DNA of 64,000 nt from Sinonovacula constricta (taxonomy: Eukaryota > Mollusca > Bivalvia > Cardiida > Solecurtidae): the NCBI GenBank assembly GCA_007844125.1, contig CM017557.1, forward strand, positions 65,046,290 through 65,110,289, in the 5' to 3' direction. Shown here one piece after another: positions 52,600-64,000 of this stretch (position 1 is the first letter of the stretch; each line of letters starts with the position of its first letter). Made by a program: the position numbers and the translations under genes. Under the pieces are notes generated by a model that did no database searches, was not told the DNA's origin, and saw only the letters and a program-made list of their open reading frames with translations.

Positions 52600-54447
52600 T
52601 TCCTTATTAAATATGATACATTTTGATGTCCGAAAATGTATAATCTGTGAGTGTCAGTCTCTAACAACTTTTAGACAAGATAAATGATCAATAAAGTTGA
52701 TTGATTTAAACCTTTCCAACGCTGCGTATTTTAATGTATGCATATATACTTTTTATATGTTTACTATCGAGTCTTATAAAATAGAAGGTGCAGTGATTGA
52801 AAGATATTTTGCTGTGAGAGACGTTCATTGTCAGGCATGGTAGTGCGGTCGAATCTGTGGGGTCTCAAACATGACTGTGTTTTGCTGTTGTTTTTTGTTG
52901 TTGTTGCTGTTGTACTTGTTGTTCCTGTTTTTTGTTTTACTCATGTTTGTCGATTTCATTTTTTTAATTTACAATCAAAAGTTTTACAAAGAAAAAGGAA
53001 CCACTATATTAATTGACGCTGATCTGATTTCAATTAATGTTGTGTTGTTGTTTTTCTACTGTTATAAATGCCCTATGAATGAAGCATTACTTTCGAGTCT
53101 GCCATCGGGTGCATGCTTTTGTTTATGTTTCGCGGTAGTTTATACCCTGTATCTGATTTATTGCTGATAAGTGTATGACGGTTGGCTGTATGTGGAAATA
53201 TGTATATATTTATGTAGTTTATAGTTTCCAGCTTGGAATATCAGACACTTAATTAAATAGGGCAACATATGCTGCACTTAGAGTTGTCGTCATACAACAA
53301 TGTACGTGTAACTCCTCGGTTCCACGCCGTAGATTCGAGTCCCGGTCGGCCCGAAAACCTAATGTGGGATGATCTGACATGTGGTTTGCCCTTGAGTTTA
53401 TTCGGATACTTGTCTGGGTTCCTAGATCAAAAGATAATAGGTGTTCGTCGTAATAGTAAATTTAATTGTGTCGTAATTGTATAAAAACCACATACAGAAA
53501 GACAATTTGATGAGATATCCATATTTATGAATTTTGTAATTTTCGTGACTTTTTAATCACAATAAAGTAACGTACTGCTGGTAACTGTGTGAATTGTGGT
53601 TGTGTATAGACTTGTGTATATGCAATTTATACGCTCAATTTTTACCGTTTTTATATCACATGCTCTCAATTTACTGCAGGTGTATATATCAAAGTATATA
53701 TTGTTGAACTGTGCATGCGTTATATCACACGCACTTAGCTGCTGATAAATGCATGTGAATTGCTTGGTGATCTAAAAAAACACGTAATGCACGTTACAGT
53801 TCTAGTTTATTTAAACCACGGACTCCATGGATCATGTACCGATAAAAATGCCGGCAGATCTATGCGCGTTTTAAATTTTCAGTTTTATGTCACACGCACC
53901 TAACTGACTGCTGACAAATGCGTGTATGTTGCTTTGTGTGTTGGATCTACGTATATACATGTATATGTAACTGATAAGCCAGCCACATGGCCGATTCTGA
54001 GTTACGGAGCCGACCTCTGATAGGTCCCTGACCGAGACCAGTGGGGTGATAAGCTGATCACGTGACGTATACCGTGATAAGCTGGTCACGTGACTTATTC
54101 CATAGGAAAGGAATGAAAAATGAATTCAATATATGATGAAAATGTATATCAAACCCATTCATTTTCTGGCTGAGATTATTAAGATAGGATAAACATAATG
54201 CTCGTTTGTTTATGTTAAAGGTTCCATTAAAAGTATATACTTATAGGAATGTTTACTATTTTTAATAGAATGTATAATTTAACCAATCGTTTAGTTCTAG
54301 ACGAGGCGGTTAATGCTGCATTCACTTCTAATTCACTTAGCAAACAACTGGCATGTTATTTCACTAAGTTATCCTGGCATCAGGTCTCCAATCAAGGAAC
54401 TACCGTTATACTGACCGATGATGTTGGTCTTCTTTGGAAAGAGATTG
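52600..54447. other. AT-rich DNA with a tRNA-like relic
   Basis: A box-B-like GATTCGAGTCCCGGTC (about 53334) within GC-richer DNA at 53281-53400 looks like an old SINE. A TTG-rich stretch lies at 52880-52930. Nothing else seen. Confidence 0.4.
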
Positions 54448-54745
54448 TTTCTTTATTGGGGTTTATCGTCTCACCAACAGTATTTCAATTTTCCGGAGAC
54501 GGTGTCCACTTGAAACAGATATAGTGCTGCCTTCACTGTGCATTCCATGAACACCTGGCATAATACCACACCCAGTCAGATTAACCTGACAACGGGCCAA
54601 CCAGTCGTGGAACTATCCTCATATTTGCTTGAGCGTTAGCAAGGGAGCTATACCAATACAACTTTGGTATGTCGCGGTCCGGGATTAAACCCGGGGCCTC
54701 CCGTACCTGGAGCCGACGCTCTTCCGACTGCGCGACCAGGTCCGG
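54448..54745 (-). mobile_element. SINE-V, complete with tRNA-like head
   Basis: On the minus strand the head reads GGACCTGGTCGCGCAGTC and GGAAGAGCG (box A), then CCCGGGTTTAATCCCGG (box B). The body follows (CTAACGCTCAAGCAAATATG, CCACGACTGGTTGGCCC, CCAGGTGTTC), ending GACGATAAACCCCAATAAAG. It is about 298 bp and the best reference copy in the window. Confidence 0.85.
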
Positions 54746-56650
<1,905 letters not shown>

Positions 56651-58441
56651 TACAGACATTTATATTACATATTATATTGTATAATGTAATTATATATTAT
56701 ATTAATCAGGCTTATACAAATATTTATACAAATATTGTGAATCCATCCCACTCAGCCAATTCGGTTGGTTCGACACAGCACGATTTGCATGTGGGGTATT
56801 AACATTTTACTATAATAGAATTTTAGTTACAATAGCATCAGCATCCAACACTGCATACATGAAGACTTATCTTTGTGAATTACTAGTATTCCTTGGACTG
56901 AATTTTCATCATCGATAACACATTCATGATTATATGCTCCCAACTTTCTGTGTAAAACACAGCTAACGATCAAAATCTACTGATAAACATTTTGTAGCAA
57001 ATTGTGTCGAGCATGGGCTGATCTTAGATCTACACCATTTGTCTAATAATAATTAATTCATTTAACGCGGACTAAGAACTAATAACCACAGGTTTTCAAG
57101 GGGATTTTTTGCGATGCATGTTCTTATTGGCAGTAAGGCAGAAGATTGCAACGCTTTCTGACTTCAAAGTACTTTAATTGAAAACAAACATATGCACCGA
57201 AAAGTTCCGATTTTACGCGAAGCTGTCACGGATTTCCGTGATGATTAATCGTCGAATGCGGTAAATGATTTTAAAAGGTGAGCAATGTCTAAGGAGTTTT
57301 GTATGGCAACACCTGTAGGTTGCAGAAGTACATTTGGCAGTTGTAGCAGAAGCCGTGCAATAGAAGAAGTGAAAGTGATAGCTAACGGTGTAGATTTGTG
57401 TTGTTATTGCTGTTGTTTCTAGTGTAGTGACGTTGATGCTGTTTGTTCCTTTCTTGCTTATTGTTGCTGGTATTGTTGTTGTCGTTTTAGTTGATGTTTC
57501 TGCTGTTTCTATACATTGTTGTGGTTGTGTTTGCTTCTGTTGGTATTGTTGTCGTAGTTAATGTAAGTGCTGTCTATGTTGTTGTTATTTTTGTTGTAGT
57601 AGTAGCTGTTAGCTGTTCTTTTTCGTTTTGAAAAAAGAAGTTATTTACAGAGCAACCTATGAACGGTGAATCATGCTGCCGTTTATGCAAATAAATTTAG
57701 CGCACGTGTTGCGCAGCGATGACTGTTACCCCATTCAAATCAATATAACTCGTGATTTGCACGTGATTCCTTACCGACCGGAATAGATTTATCATTTCGT
57801 TATTTTTTGTATTGAAGTAAATCTAGCTACACACCTTAAGCTATTTTATAAACCCAGTAACACCTGTCTGTGCTTTTTAAAACCATGGAAGTTGTAGTCG
57901 AAATAAAAGCTCAAATTCTAATAGAATATCTTTTTATCGGTTAAGACTTTTCGGTTATATTTCGAAAAAAATATAAAACGTAAGCCGGCCACTGACAAGA
58001 ATCAATTCTACTAGAGCTATTCTGAGAACTTCATTGGGTAAGCAACAGCTTTTAACTGTGATTTCCTACATGACAGTAAGCTTTTCAGGCATAAAACGGT
58101 TCTTGCCGTATCGGCTTTAAAATGGAAATCCGATTCCTCTAATTAGGATGCTGTTATCACACTAATTAACGTCACGTATTTAAGGTGGAGTGCAATGTGA
58201 TTGTGATTGTACAATAAACATGTCTATGACAATGACGTCAAAGGTCCGCTCAAAGATAAAGAGATTGATTCCAATTCTTTGAAAGCATGCAAAAGAGAAA
58301 ATATTGCCGTATTTTTGCCATAATAAATAGAAACTTAATGGAGTAAAATTGAAAGTTTATAATGTATGTCTCCAATAGGGAAAATCACTAACATTCATTT
58401 ATGAATATATTTTAAATGGCACTTGTATCGACTGACCATGG
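56651..58441. other. AT-rich DNA with GTT-rich stretch
   Basis: 57400-57610 is enriched in TTGTTG and GTAGTAG words. No gene or repeat family recognised. Confidence 0.4.
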
Positions 58442-58800
58442 TTAGAGGTGGTATCCAACAGTTTGAACCAATTATCTTCCTCAAATAATCAGTCATTGTT
58501 ACCGAAAAAGATCTTGCAAAATGCTATTGCAAAATTGCTATTCATTGACGCCTTAGATCACGTGAACAGTGAACAATAAATCCCCATTCGTCATTGCAAA
58601 CAGGTAATTCCTATTTGAGCTACGCTGCGGAGATAGCTATTTTGTCAATTAAGACAACCACATGATAACTTACGTTTGTGATCGCGTTATATCGTCATCC
58701 GGGTAGTTTGCGCTGACGTTCTTATCTTCTTTAGTAGAGATCACGATAGAGCGTATTTATAGTTTAAAAAGACTAAATAATTAGATCGCTTTTTTAAAAA
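58442..58800 (+). mobile_element. MITE-T, right end missing
   Basis: It starts TTAGAGGTGGTATCCAACAG and shares CCTCAAATAATCAGTCATTG and GAGCTACGCTGCGGAGATAG with 63008-63481. The right terminal repeat is absent, with a SINE-A close by. Confidence 0.7.
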
Positions 58801-58855
58801 ATGTCTTTACTTAGACTTAAGTATGCAGAAATAATGCCTCAATTCTCCAACAAAA

Positions 58856-59127
58856 AGGGATTGGGATTTGCCGGCATTTTTGCCGATACTGTGCAGCGAC
58901 ATTTCTATCATTATAGCACAGCGGCACTTATGAGGTGCCCAGGGGCTGAACCCGGCCGGTTCATTATACTGACACCGACGAGTCAGGCGTAATGCTGTCC
59001 CCTTAGCCTCGAGCGTTAGGAGGGAAGTCACGTCTACCAACTTTAAAGTCTCTGGTTTGACCCGGCCGGGGTTTAAACCCGCGACCTCAAGCCGACGCTC
59101 TACCAACTGACCTATTGCGGTCGGTGC
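58856..59127 (-). mobile_element. SINE-A, minus strand
   Basis: GATACTGTGCAGCGACATTT, ACACCGACGAGTCAGGCGTA and GGTTTGACCCGGCCGGGG match the other copies. The tail is one and a half TGGGAT units. Confidence 0.8.
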
Positions 59128-59163
59128 CCACCGGTGCTCAGTGGTAGAATGCTCGCCTGCCAC
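59127..59163 (+). pseudogene. 5' half of a tRNA-Gly-like sequence
   Basis: GGTGCTCAGTGGTAGAATGC and TCGCCTGCCAC match the 5' half of eukaryotic tRNA-Gly(GCC) as remembered, through box A to the anticodon GCC. The sequence then departs, with no 3' half, so it cannot be a working tRNA. It may be a SINE head or a retroposed tRNA half. Confidence 0.55.
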
Positions 59164-59279
59164 CAAAACCAAAAAGTGAAAAAAAAATGTTACATGCATT
59201 GGATATAGGCATTCCAACGTCCCGTCAATATTGATTTGAACACTCTATGTTTTACTATGTTTTACGTCATAGAAAAGAC

Positions 59280-59400
59280 CGCACGCCAAAGGACAGTCTT
59301 TAGACCTCCTCGGCAAGAGTTGTTTACCCCAACCGGGACTCGAACCGACAAGGTGAGTGGTTTAGAAATAAAGTCGGCGTTTCTAACTGCACGTACACGG
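59280..59400 (-). mobile_element. tRNA-like SINE relic, minus strand
   Basis: The reversed box B CAACCGGGACTCGAACCGAC is present, with a GC-richer body around it. The family is not assigned. Confidence 0.45.
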
Positions 59401-59562
59401 TGGTGGGGATGAGAGTGACGCGTTTATGACAATTTTTATTATCGTTGGATATCTTATTAGGCAAGTTAAAGAACATTCGTCTTTATGTGACAAAACGTGG
59501 GTAAATTAGGACAATTATTTTTATTACATTTTGTTTTTGTTAGATCACACCGACAAAACTAT

Positions 59563-59727
59563 GGTCATATTGGTGACGTCCCGCTAATCATCGGTGGAGG
59601 AAAACCTCAGACGTAAAAAAACCACCGGAGCACTGCAGGTTAGCTGGAAAATATCCTCAATCAAAGTTCTTGCCTTGCCTGGGACTCGAACACACGCGAC
59701 TCTAACCGCCCGGTCACGGACGCCCAT
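59563..59727 (-). mobile_element. SINE-B copy, minus strand, diverged
   Basis: GGTGGAGGAAAACCTCAGAC, CACTGCAGGTTAGCTGG, CTGGGACTCGAACACACGCG and GTCACGGACGCCC match SINE-B in reverse. Confidence 0.65.
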
Positions 59728-59729
59728 GA

Positions 59730-61070
59730 TAAATATTTAAGAAAGAAGCATAATATTAGGTCAAATCAATCTATCATTGCCGATGATCACAGACACCTAT
59801 ACTGACTCATCATAATTCAGAAGGTCACGTGCTTTCGCTGATTATTTACAGTTATTGATACTCAAAGCGGACCCCGGGTGATCGCCCTCGTTAAATTTAA
59901 GTACGAACAGCTACAGGCCGAGTGTGAACAGCCGGGTTTCGTACTCTGTGCTTAATTAGCTCAATTATCACAAGAGCTAATTTACATTGTTGTGAAAGAT
60001 AATATTTGCATATGAGCATAACCAGGGTTATTCTCGCGAAGATTGTTTACAGGTGTTTCAACAAGAACCGGCTGTCAAGCTGCACCGAGGAAGCTATTTC
60101 TGGGGCGCCCGTGATCGAGCGTTTAGATCCCTGTAGGGGGGCGGGGGGCGAACACTTAATTGCGGGTAGGGCTTCCAGTTCGCATGCAGAGCGCCAGTGG
60201 ATCTACCTTGACTTTTGTCCGCGGTCCGGCTAAGCCATTTCTATCTTGGCGTTGCCAAAAACTTAATACCTATTCCATGTTTTCAATACTAATCCGCAAC
60301 TAATCCATTGCTACCAAAAGCTGGTTTTACGCACATTATAATTCTTATTAATTGAAAAGAAAAAGTAATTGCAAAGAAACAACTTTAAGCATCTTGAACA
60401 CGATAAATTAATAAATAGTAATCACCAAGTAGAGTGGATTCCAAACTAACAGCTCCCAGCGAAAGCTGACTTAACTAGTTCTACAAATATTGTATTTGTC
60501 CAAAACCTTGTAAAGTCGTGATTCGTTGGCTGTGGTGTTAAAACTTTTCTGAAGTCAGGTGCGTATCTGGGCCGTTTTAAAAATTACGCGCTATCACAAG
60601 GTGGTCTGGGGACATGCGTATGTGAAACACACGCTAAATAATAACATTTATAAACTCTAGCATGTTTGTTATTGCACACGTAATGTTCAGCAATCACGTT
60701 TGTTGTGAGTTGAGAACAACACAAACAGCCTCGGACTATTATGATAGTGCTTCTTTGTTTATTTTTCTAAACGAATAAAGGTCGCGTTCTTTTGATAACT
60801 CAACTTCCGTTTAAAATATGTCTGCAATTGGGATGGTATTGCCAATCAAGTAATATCCTTATTCGGCTTTTCTTCGAATCTTCGTGAAATGGCTGAGGTG
60901 TTCCGAGTGTCGTGGAATCTGGATAACCGGGACAGACCGCGTGCAATACGGGAATACTGGCATGTTACAGACGACTATCAAACATTTGCTACATTAAAAC
61001 ATCGATGTCAAACGTCAATCCTTATCTGAAAGCTCAGCAGACGGCCGAGTCATGGCGGCCTGTGTTTTAC
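59730..61070. other. AT-rich DNA with SINE-B-like head and a solo MITE end
   Basis: GGGGCGCCCGTGATCGAGCG at about 60103 resembles a SINE-B head. GAAATGGCTGAGGTGTTCCG at about 60886 resembles one end of the CCAATCGGAAC MITE. Nothing else seen. Confidence 0.4.
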
Positions 61071-61074
61071 GCTA

Positions 61075-61439
61075 ATTGTAGTTGTAGTTGTAGTAGTAGT
61101 AGTAGTAGTAGCGGCAGAAGCCGCAGTTGTAGTAGTAGCAGCAGTAGCAGTAGTAGAAGTAGTGATAGTGGTAGTAGTAGTAGTAGTAGTAGTTGTAGTA
61201 GTAGTTGTTGTTGTATTAACAGCAGCAGCAACAGTTGTAGTAGAAGCAGCAGCAGTAGTAGTAGTAGTAGTAGTAGTAGAAGTAGTAATAGTTGTAGTAG
61301 CGGCAGCAGCAGTTGTAGTAGTAGCAGTAGCAGTAGTTGTTGTAGTAGTAGTAGTTGTAGTAGTAGTAGTAGTAGTAGTAGTAATAGTTGTTGTTGTTGT
61401 TGTTGCAGTAGCGGCAGCAGTTGTAGTAGTAGCAGTAGC

Positions 61440-61474
<35 letters not shown>

Positions 61475-61582
61475 AAGAAGTAGTAGTTGTAGTAGTAGTA
61501 GTAGTAGTAGTTGAAGTAGCGGCAGCAGTAGTAGTAGTAGTTGAAGTAGCGGCAGCAGCAGCAGTTGTAGTAGTAGCAGTAC

Positions 61583-61637
<55 letters not shown>

Positions 61638-61792
61638 TGTTGTTGTTGTAGTAGCGTCAGCAGCAGCAGTTGTAGTAGTAGCAGTAGTAGCAGTAGTAGC
61701 AGAAGAAGTGGTAGTGGTGGAAGTAGTAGTAGTAGTAGTAATGGTGGTGGTTGTGGTGGTGGTGGTGTTTGTAGTTGTGGTGGTAATGGGGT
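61075..61792. repeat. 700-bp (GTA/GTT/GCA/GTG)n trinucleotide array
   Basis: Runs of AGT, TTG, AGC and GTG triplets keep one phase over most of 700 bp. All three minus or plus frames read as homopolymer-like protein (poly-Ser, poly-Val, poly-Leu), which is an artefact of the repeat. Confidence 0.95.
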
Positions 61793-62089
61793 ATTGGTGG
61801 TGGTTATTGCATAAGATGGAGGAGAGAAAGTAGTAGAAGACGGAGCAGTGAGAATAACAAAGTTAGAAACAGTTAAAGAAGTAGTTCTAAGAAGAATACT
61901 TTGTATCTGCAAAAAAACAGCATAAGCAGCAGCATTAGCAAAAAAGGAGCAAAGAAACAGCATTATCAGAACCAAGGGCAACATCACAAACACCAGATCA
62001 CATTCGCGTCAACTAGTCCTGAAGATCCGTATTGACGGGTATAAAGTATAGCAAAAGGACAATAAAAACATCACCATTAAAACACTGGT

Positions 62090-62320
62090 AGCAAGACCTG
62101 GAGCACCATTAGCAGCAACAACAGCAGCAAATGCAAAAGAAACTAATTACTATTAGCAATAGTAAGAGCACTGAATGCAACATTAGCAACAAATCAACAA
62201 TAAGGCTGCGGCGACATCAGCAGAATCATTAACAGTAAATACAATGGCAACAGCAGCAACAAAACCAACACCAACAACCACAGTCGTAGGAACATCAACA
62301 GTAAACGCCATACTGGCAGC
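62090..62320. repeat. CAA/CAG-rich low-complexity DNA
   Basis: Scattered AGCAGCAACAACAGCAGC and ACCAACACCAACAACC words form a weaker triplet-biased tail of the region. Confidence 0.7.
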
Positions 62321-63007
62321 AGCAGCAGCCTATGGGTTTCCTCTGAGAGATCAGGACGCTGGGGCTACACGGCCCATTACGGCTGATGCTGATAAGATAG
62401 CACAGCAAGACATATCAGGAGCACGGATCAACCCGCTAAACATCCAAGATAACCGATTCCTCTTCTGTTTGCTCCAGTTTCTTACCTCATCGGCACCAAA
62501 CAACCGATACCTGGCTTCTGCCAGTGTTGCACTCGTAAACTTCTAGGTTTCGAACCCGCGGCAAACCAATTAAATCTTGGCGCCAAAATAGTTGTTTTGG
62601 TTTATTCACTAGATTTTACGGCACAGTGGCACAAACAAGGTCATTTAGCGCCAGCTGGGTTTTGAGCTCAGTGGCTTTGACCTCAAATTTGATAATCATG
62701 GCAGGTTGCTGATATGTCATGTTTCAACATTTACTGGTAAATGACTACACAGACCTTTGTCCTGTTTTAAATTTTCGCTTTTATGATATGCATGTGTGTG
62801 TCTTTTAAACTTCGGACGCTTGATTTTGTCTCGCTTGGGTTCCATGTTATTCATGACTCCTTCTGGGCGATATAAAACTTTGACCTCGGGTATATCAAAT
62901 ACCTTGTTGGTAGAATCAGTGAATAACAGTTTATTTTTTTGCGACAGACAGGTCACAGACTGAAGCATGCAGTCTCAAACTACATAATCTTTCTAGTACT
63001 ATTTGCT
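62321..63007. other. GC-richer stretch, possible old SINE, then anonymous DNA
   Basis: GGTTTCGAACCCGCGGC at about 62546 is a reversed box-B-like word, suggesting a minus-strand SINE of unknown family. No gene seen. Confidence 0.35.
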
Positions 63008-63481
63008 TTAAAGGTGGTACCCCAAAGCTTGGACAAAATATTTTCTTCTCAAAGAAACCAAATAAGTCATTGCCACCTAAAAAGGTCCTGCAAAATGTTG
63101 TACATTAATGTCTTACTGAAAAGTGAAGCATAAATCCCCACTAGTGACTGCAGACTGGGATTTCCTATCTGAGCCACGCTGCGGAGACAACTATTTATAA
63201 TCTAAGAAAACCACGTGACAACCTGCTTTTGAGATCACGTTATATAGTTATCCCGCTTTGACATCGACATCTATTTTTAAAAAATATCATTATCGTGCTT
63301 ATTTATAGATTTGGGAAAAAGCATTTAGAGGATCGTTTTCGCGACGTGTACTGTCTAATAACATAGCGCGTGTACAAAATCATATTTACGAAAGTATGAG
63401 TTTATACAGAATTTTCACAAGATATTGGTAAGAGATTGCCGCATGTATTGATATTGGAAAATTGTCGGATACCACCTTTAA
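63008..63481 (+). mobile_element. MITE-T, complete reference copy (474 bp)
   Basis: The left end TTAAAGGTGGTACCCC and the right end GTCGGATACCACCTTTAA are inverted repeats. The interior has GAGCCACGCTGCGGAGAC and CCACGTGACAACC, shared with the other copies. There is no transposase. The TTTAAA at both ends makes the target duplication ambiguous. Confidence 0.85.
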
Positions 63482-64000
63482 AAAATTTCTTGACGTAAAT
63501 CTTCCAAGCGTAGAACGTGGGGCAGTTATAAAATGGCATGTTAATCCATATTCCACGAAATCTCATAACAAGTTTAGGATTGTGTTTATTATTGCTTTCG
63601 CGAGATTAATGCATGCTTGTGTGGTTTGGCGTGTTTGTTTGTCTTTGGAAGAAGATATATCACTATCCCGTGTCGACATCGCGGAGATCCATCTAGAAGT
63701 TATGTCATTGCATTGCTAAGGGAAGTGGGGATTGGATATCAGAAACATGTTAACCTTTTTCATGTTTCCTGCTGCATTTTGTTATTATTACATGCTAGTT
63801 CTCGGTCTCCTGCCTACAGCTAAAAGCAAAAGAATAAACATACACATAAAGGCACAATAGTAGATTTTGCTGATCTGTATCTACACGTTTTGTAAAAATC
63901 CTGATAAATTAGTGCAAAGGTAAGACGTGAAAAATACTTTTATTCTTCTACTAAAGGCGTGGCCATCTTTCAGCTAGGTATGCAAGATTGGTTATTGAGA
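63482..64000. other. Anonymous DNA at the right edge
   Basis: The short ORFs have no recognisable domain. Nothing else seen. Confidence 0.35.

Noticed and set aside
59127..59163. Functional tRNA-Gly gene
   Set aside because: Only the 5' half is present; there is no T arm or acceptor 3' strand.
61005..61993. Poly-Ser, poly-Val and poly-Leu/Gln proteins
   Set aside because: Artefacts of the trinucleotide array on both strands.

Overview
This is a window of an AT-rich, repeat-dense animal nuclear genome. There are no bacterial-style operons. The coding signal is a set of short exons with GT/AG borders, large introns, many tRNA-derived SINEs, small inverted-repeat DNA transposons (MITEs) and long microsatellites. 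The mix of SINE bodies, frequent ACATGTA-type words and the repeat style suggest a lophotrochozoan, probably a bivalve mollusc. That assignment is inference.

One protein-coding gene can be supported. It lies on the minus strand from about 46.6 kb down to 1.97 kb and runs off the left end of the window. I rebuilt it from ten short exons: 46560-46587 (tentative), 43102-43158, 33436-33513, 32390-32438, 29613-29818, 7782-7917, 6406-6581, 6056-6139, 3472-3682 and 1971-2045. All reading phases agree across every junction and no exon contains an in-frame stop. The joined product is about 366 residues and lacks its first exon (signal peptide) and its 3' end. It has an N-terminal cysteine box with C-x5-C-x2-C-x3-C spacing, then two fibronectin type III (FnIII) folds. 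The spacing and several local motifs resemble anosmin-1 (Kallmann syndrome protein), but no WAP domain lies between the cysteine box and the first FnIII domain. Residue numbers in the exon entries refer to this joined model.

Layout. 1-1970: GA-rich simple repeat, MITE and SINE pieces, and a complete 372-bp MITE with an 8-bp target duplication. 1971-7917: five clustered exons, with an ATT array, an ATC array and a 57-bp minisatellite pressed against their splice sites. 7918-29612: a 21.7-kb intron with hAT-like MITEs, SINEs, duplications and a ~48-bp tandem array. 29613-33513: three exons, with a complete MITE and a SINE pair in the introns. 33514-46587: large introns with a SINE inside a MITE, a 130-bp TA array and a local duplication, plus two small exons. 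46588-64000: no supported exon; a cluster of one repeat family (51.3-52.6 kb), a tRNA-headed SINE, a composite TA/GA/CAGA microsatellite, a nested MITE/SINE pile-up (58.4-59.7 kb), a 700-bp trinucleotide array and a complete 474-bp MITE.

Apart from the anosmin-like gene, I found no other gene, no rRNA, no intact tRNA and no CRISPR.
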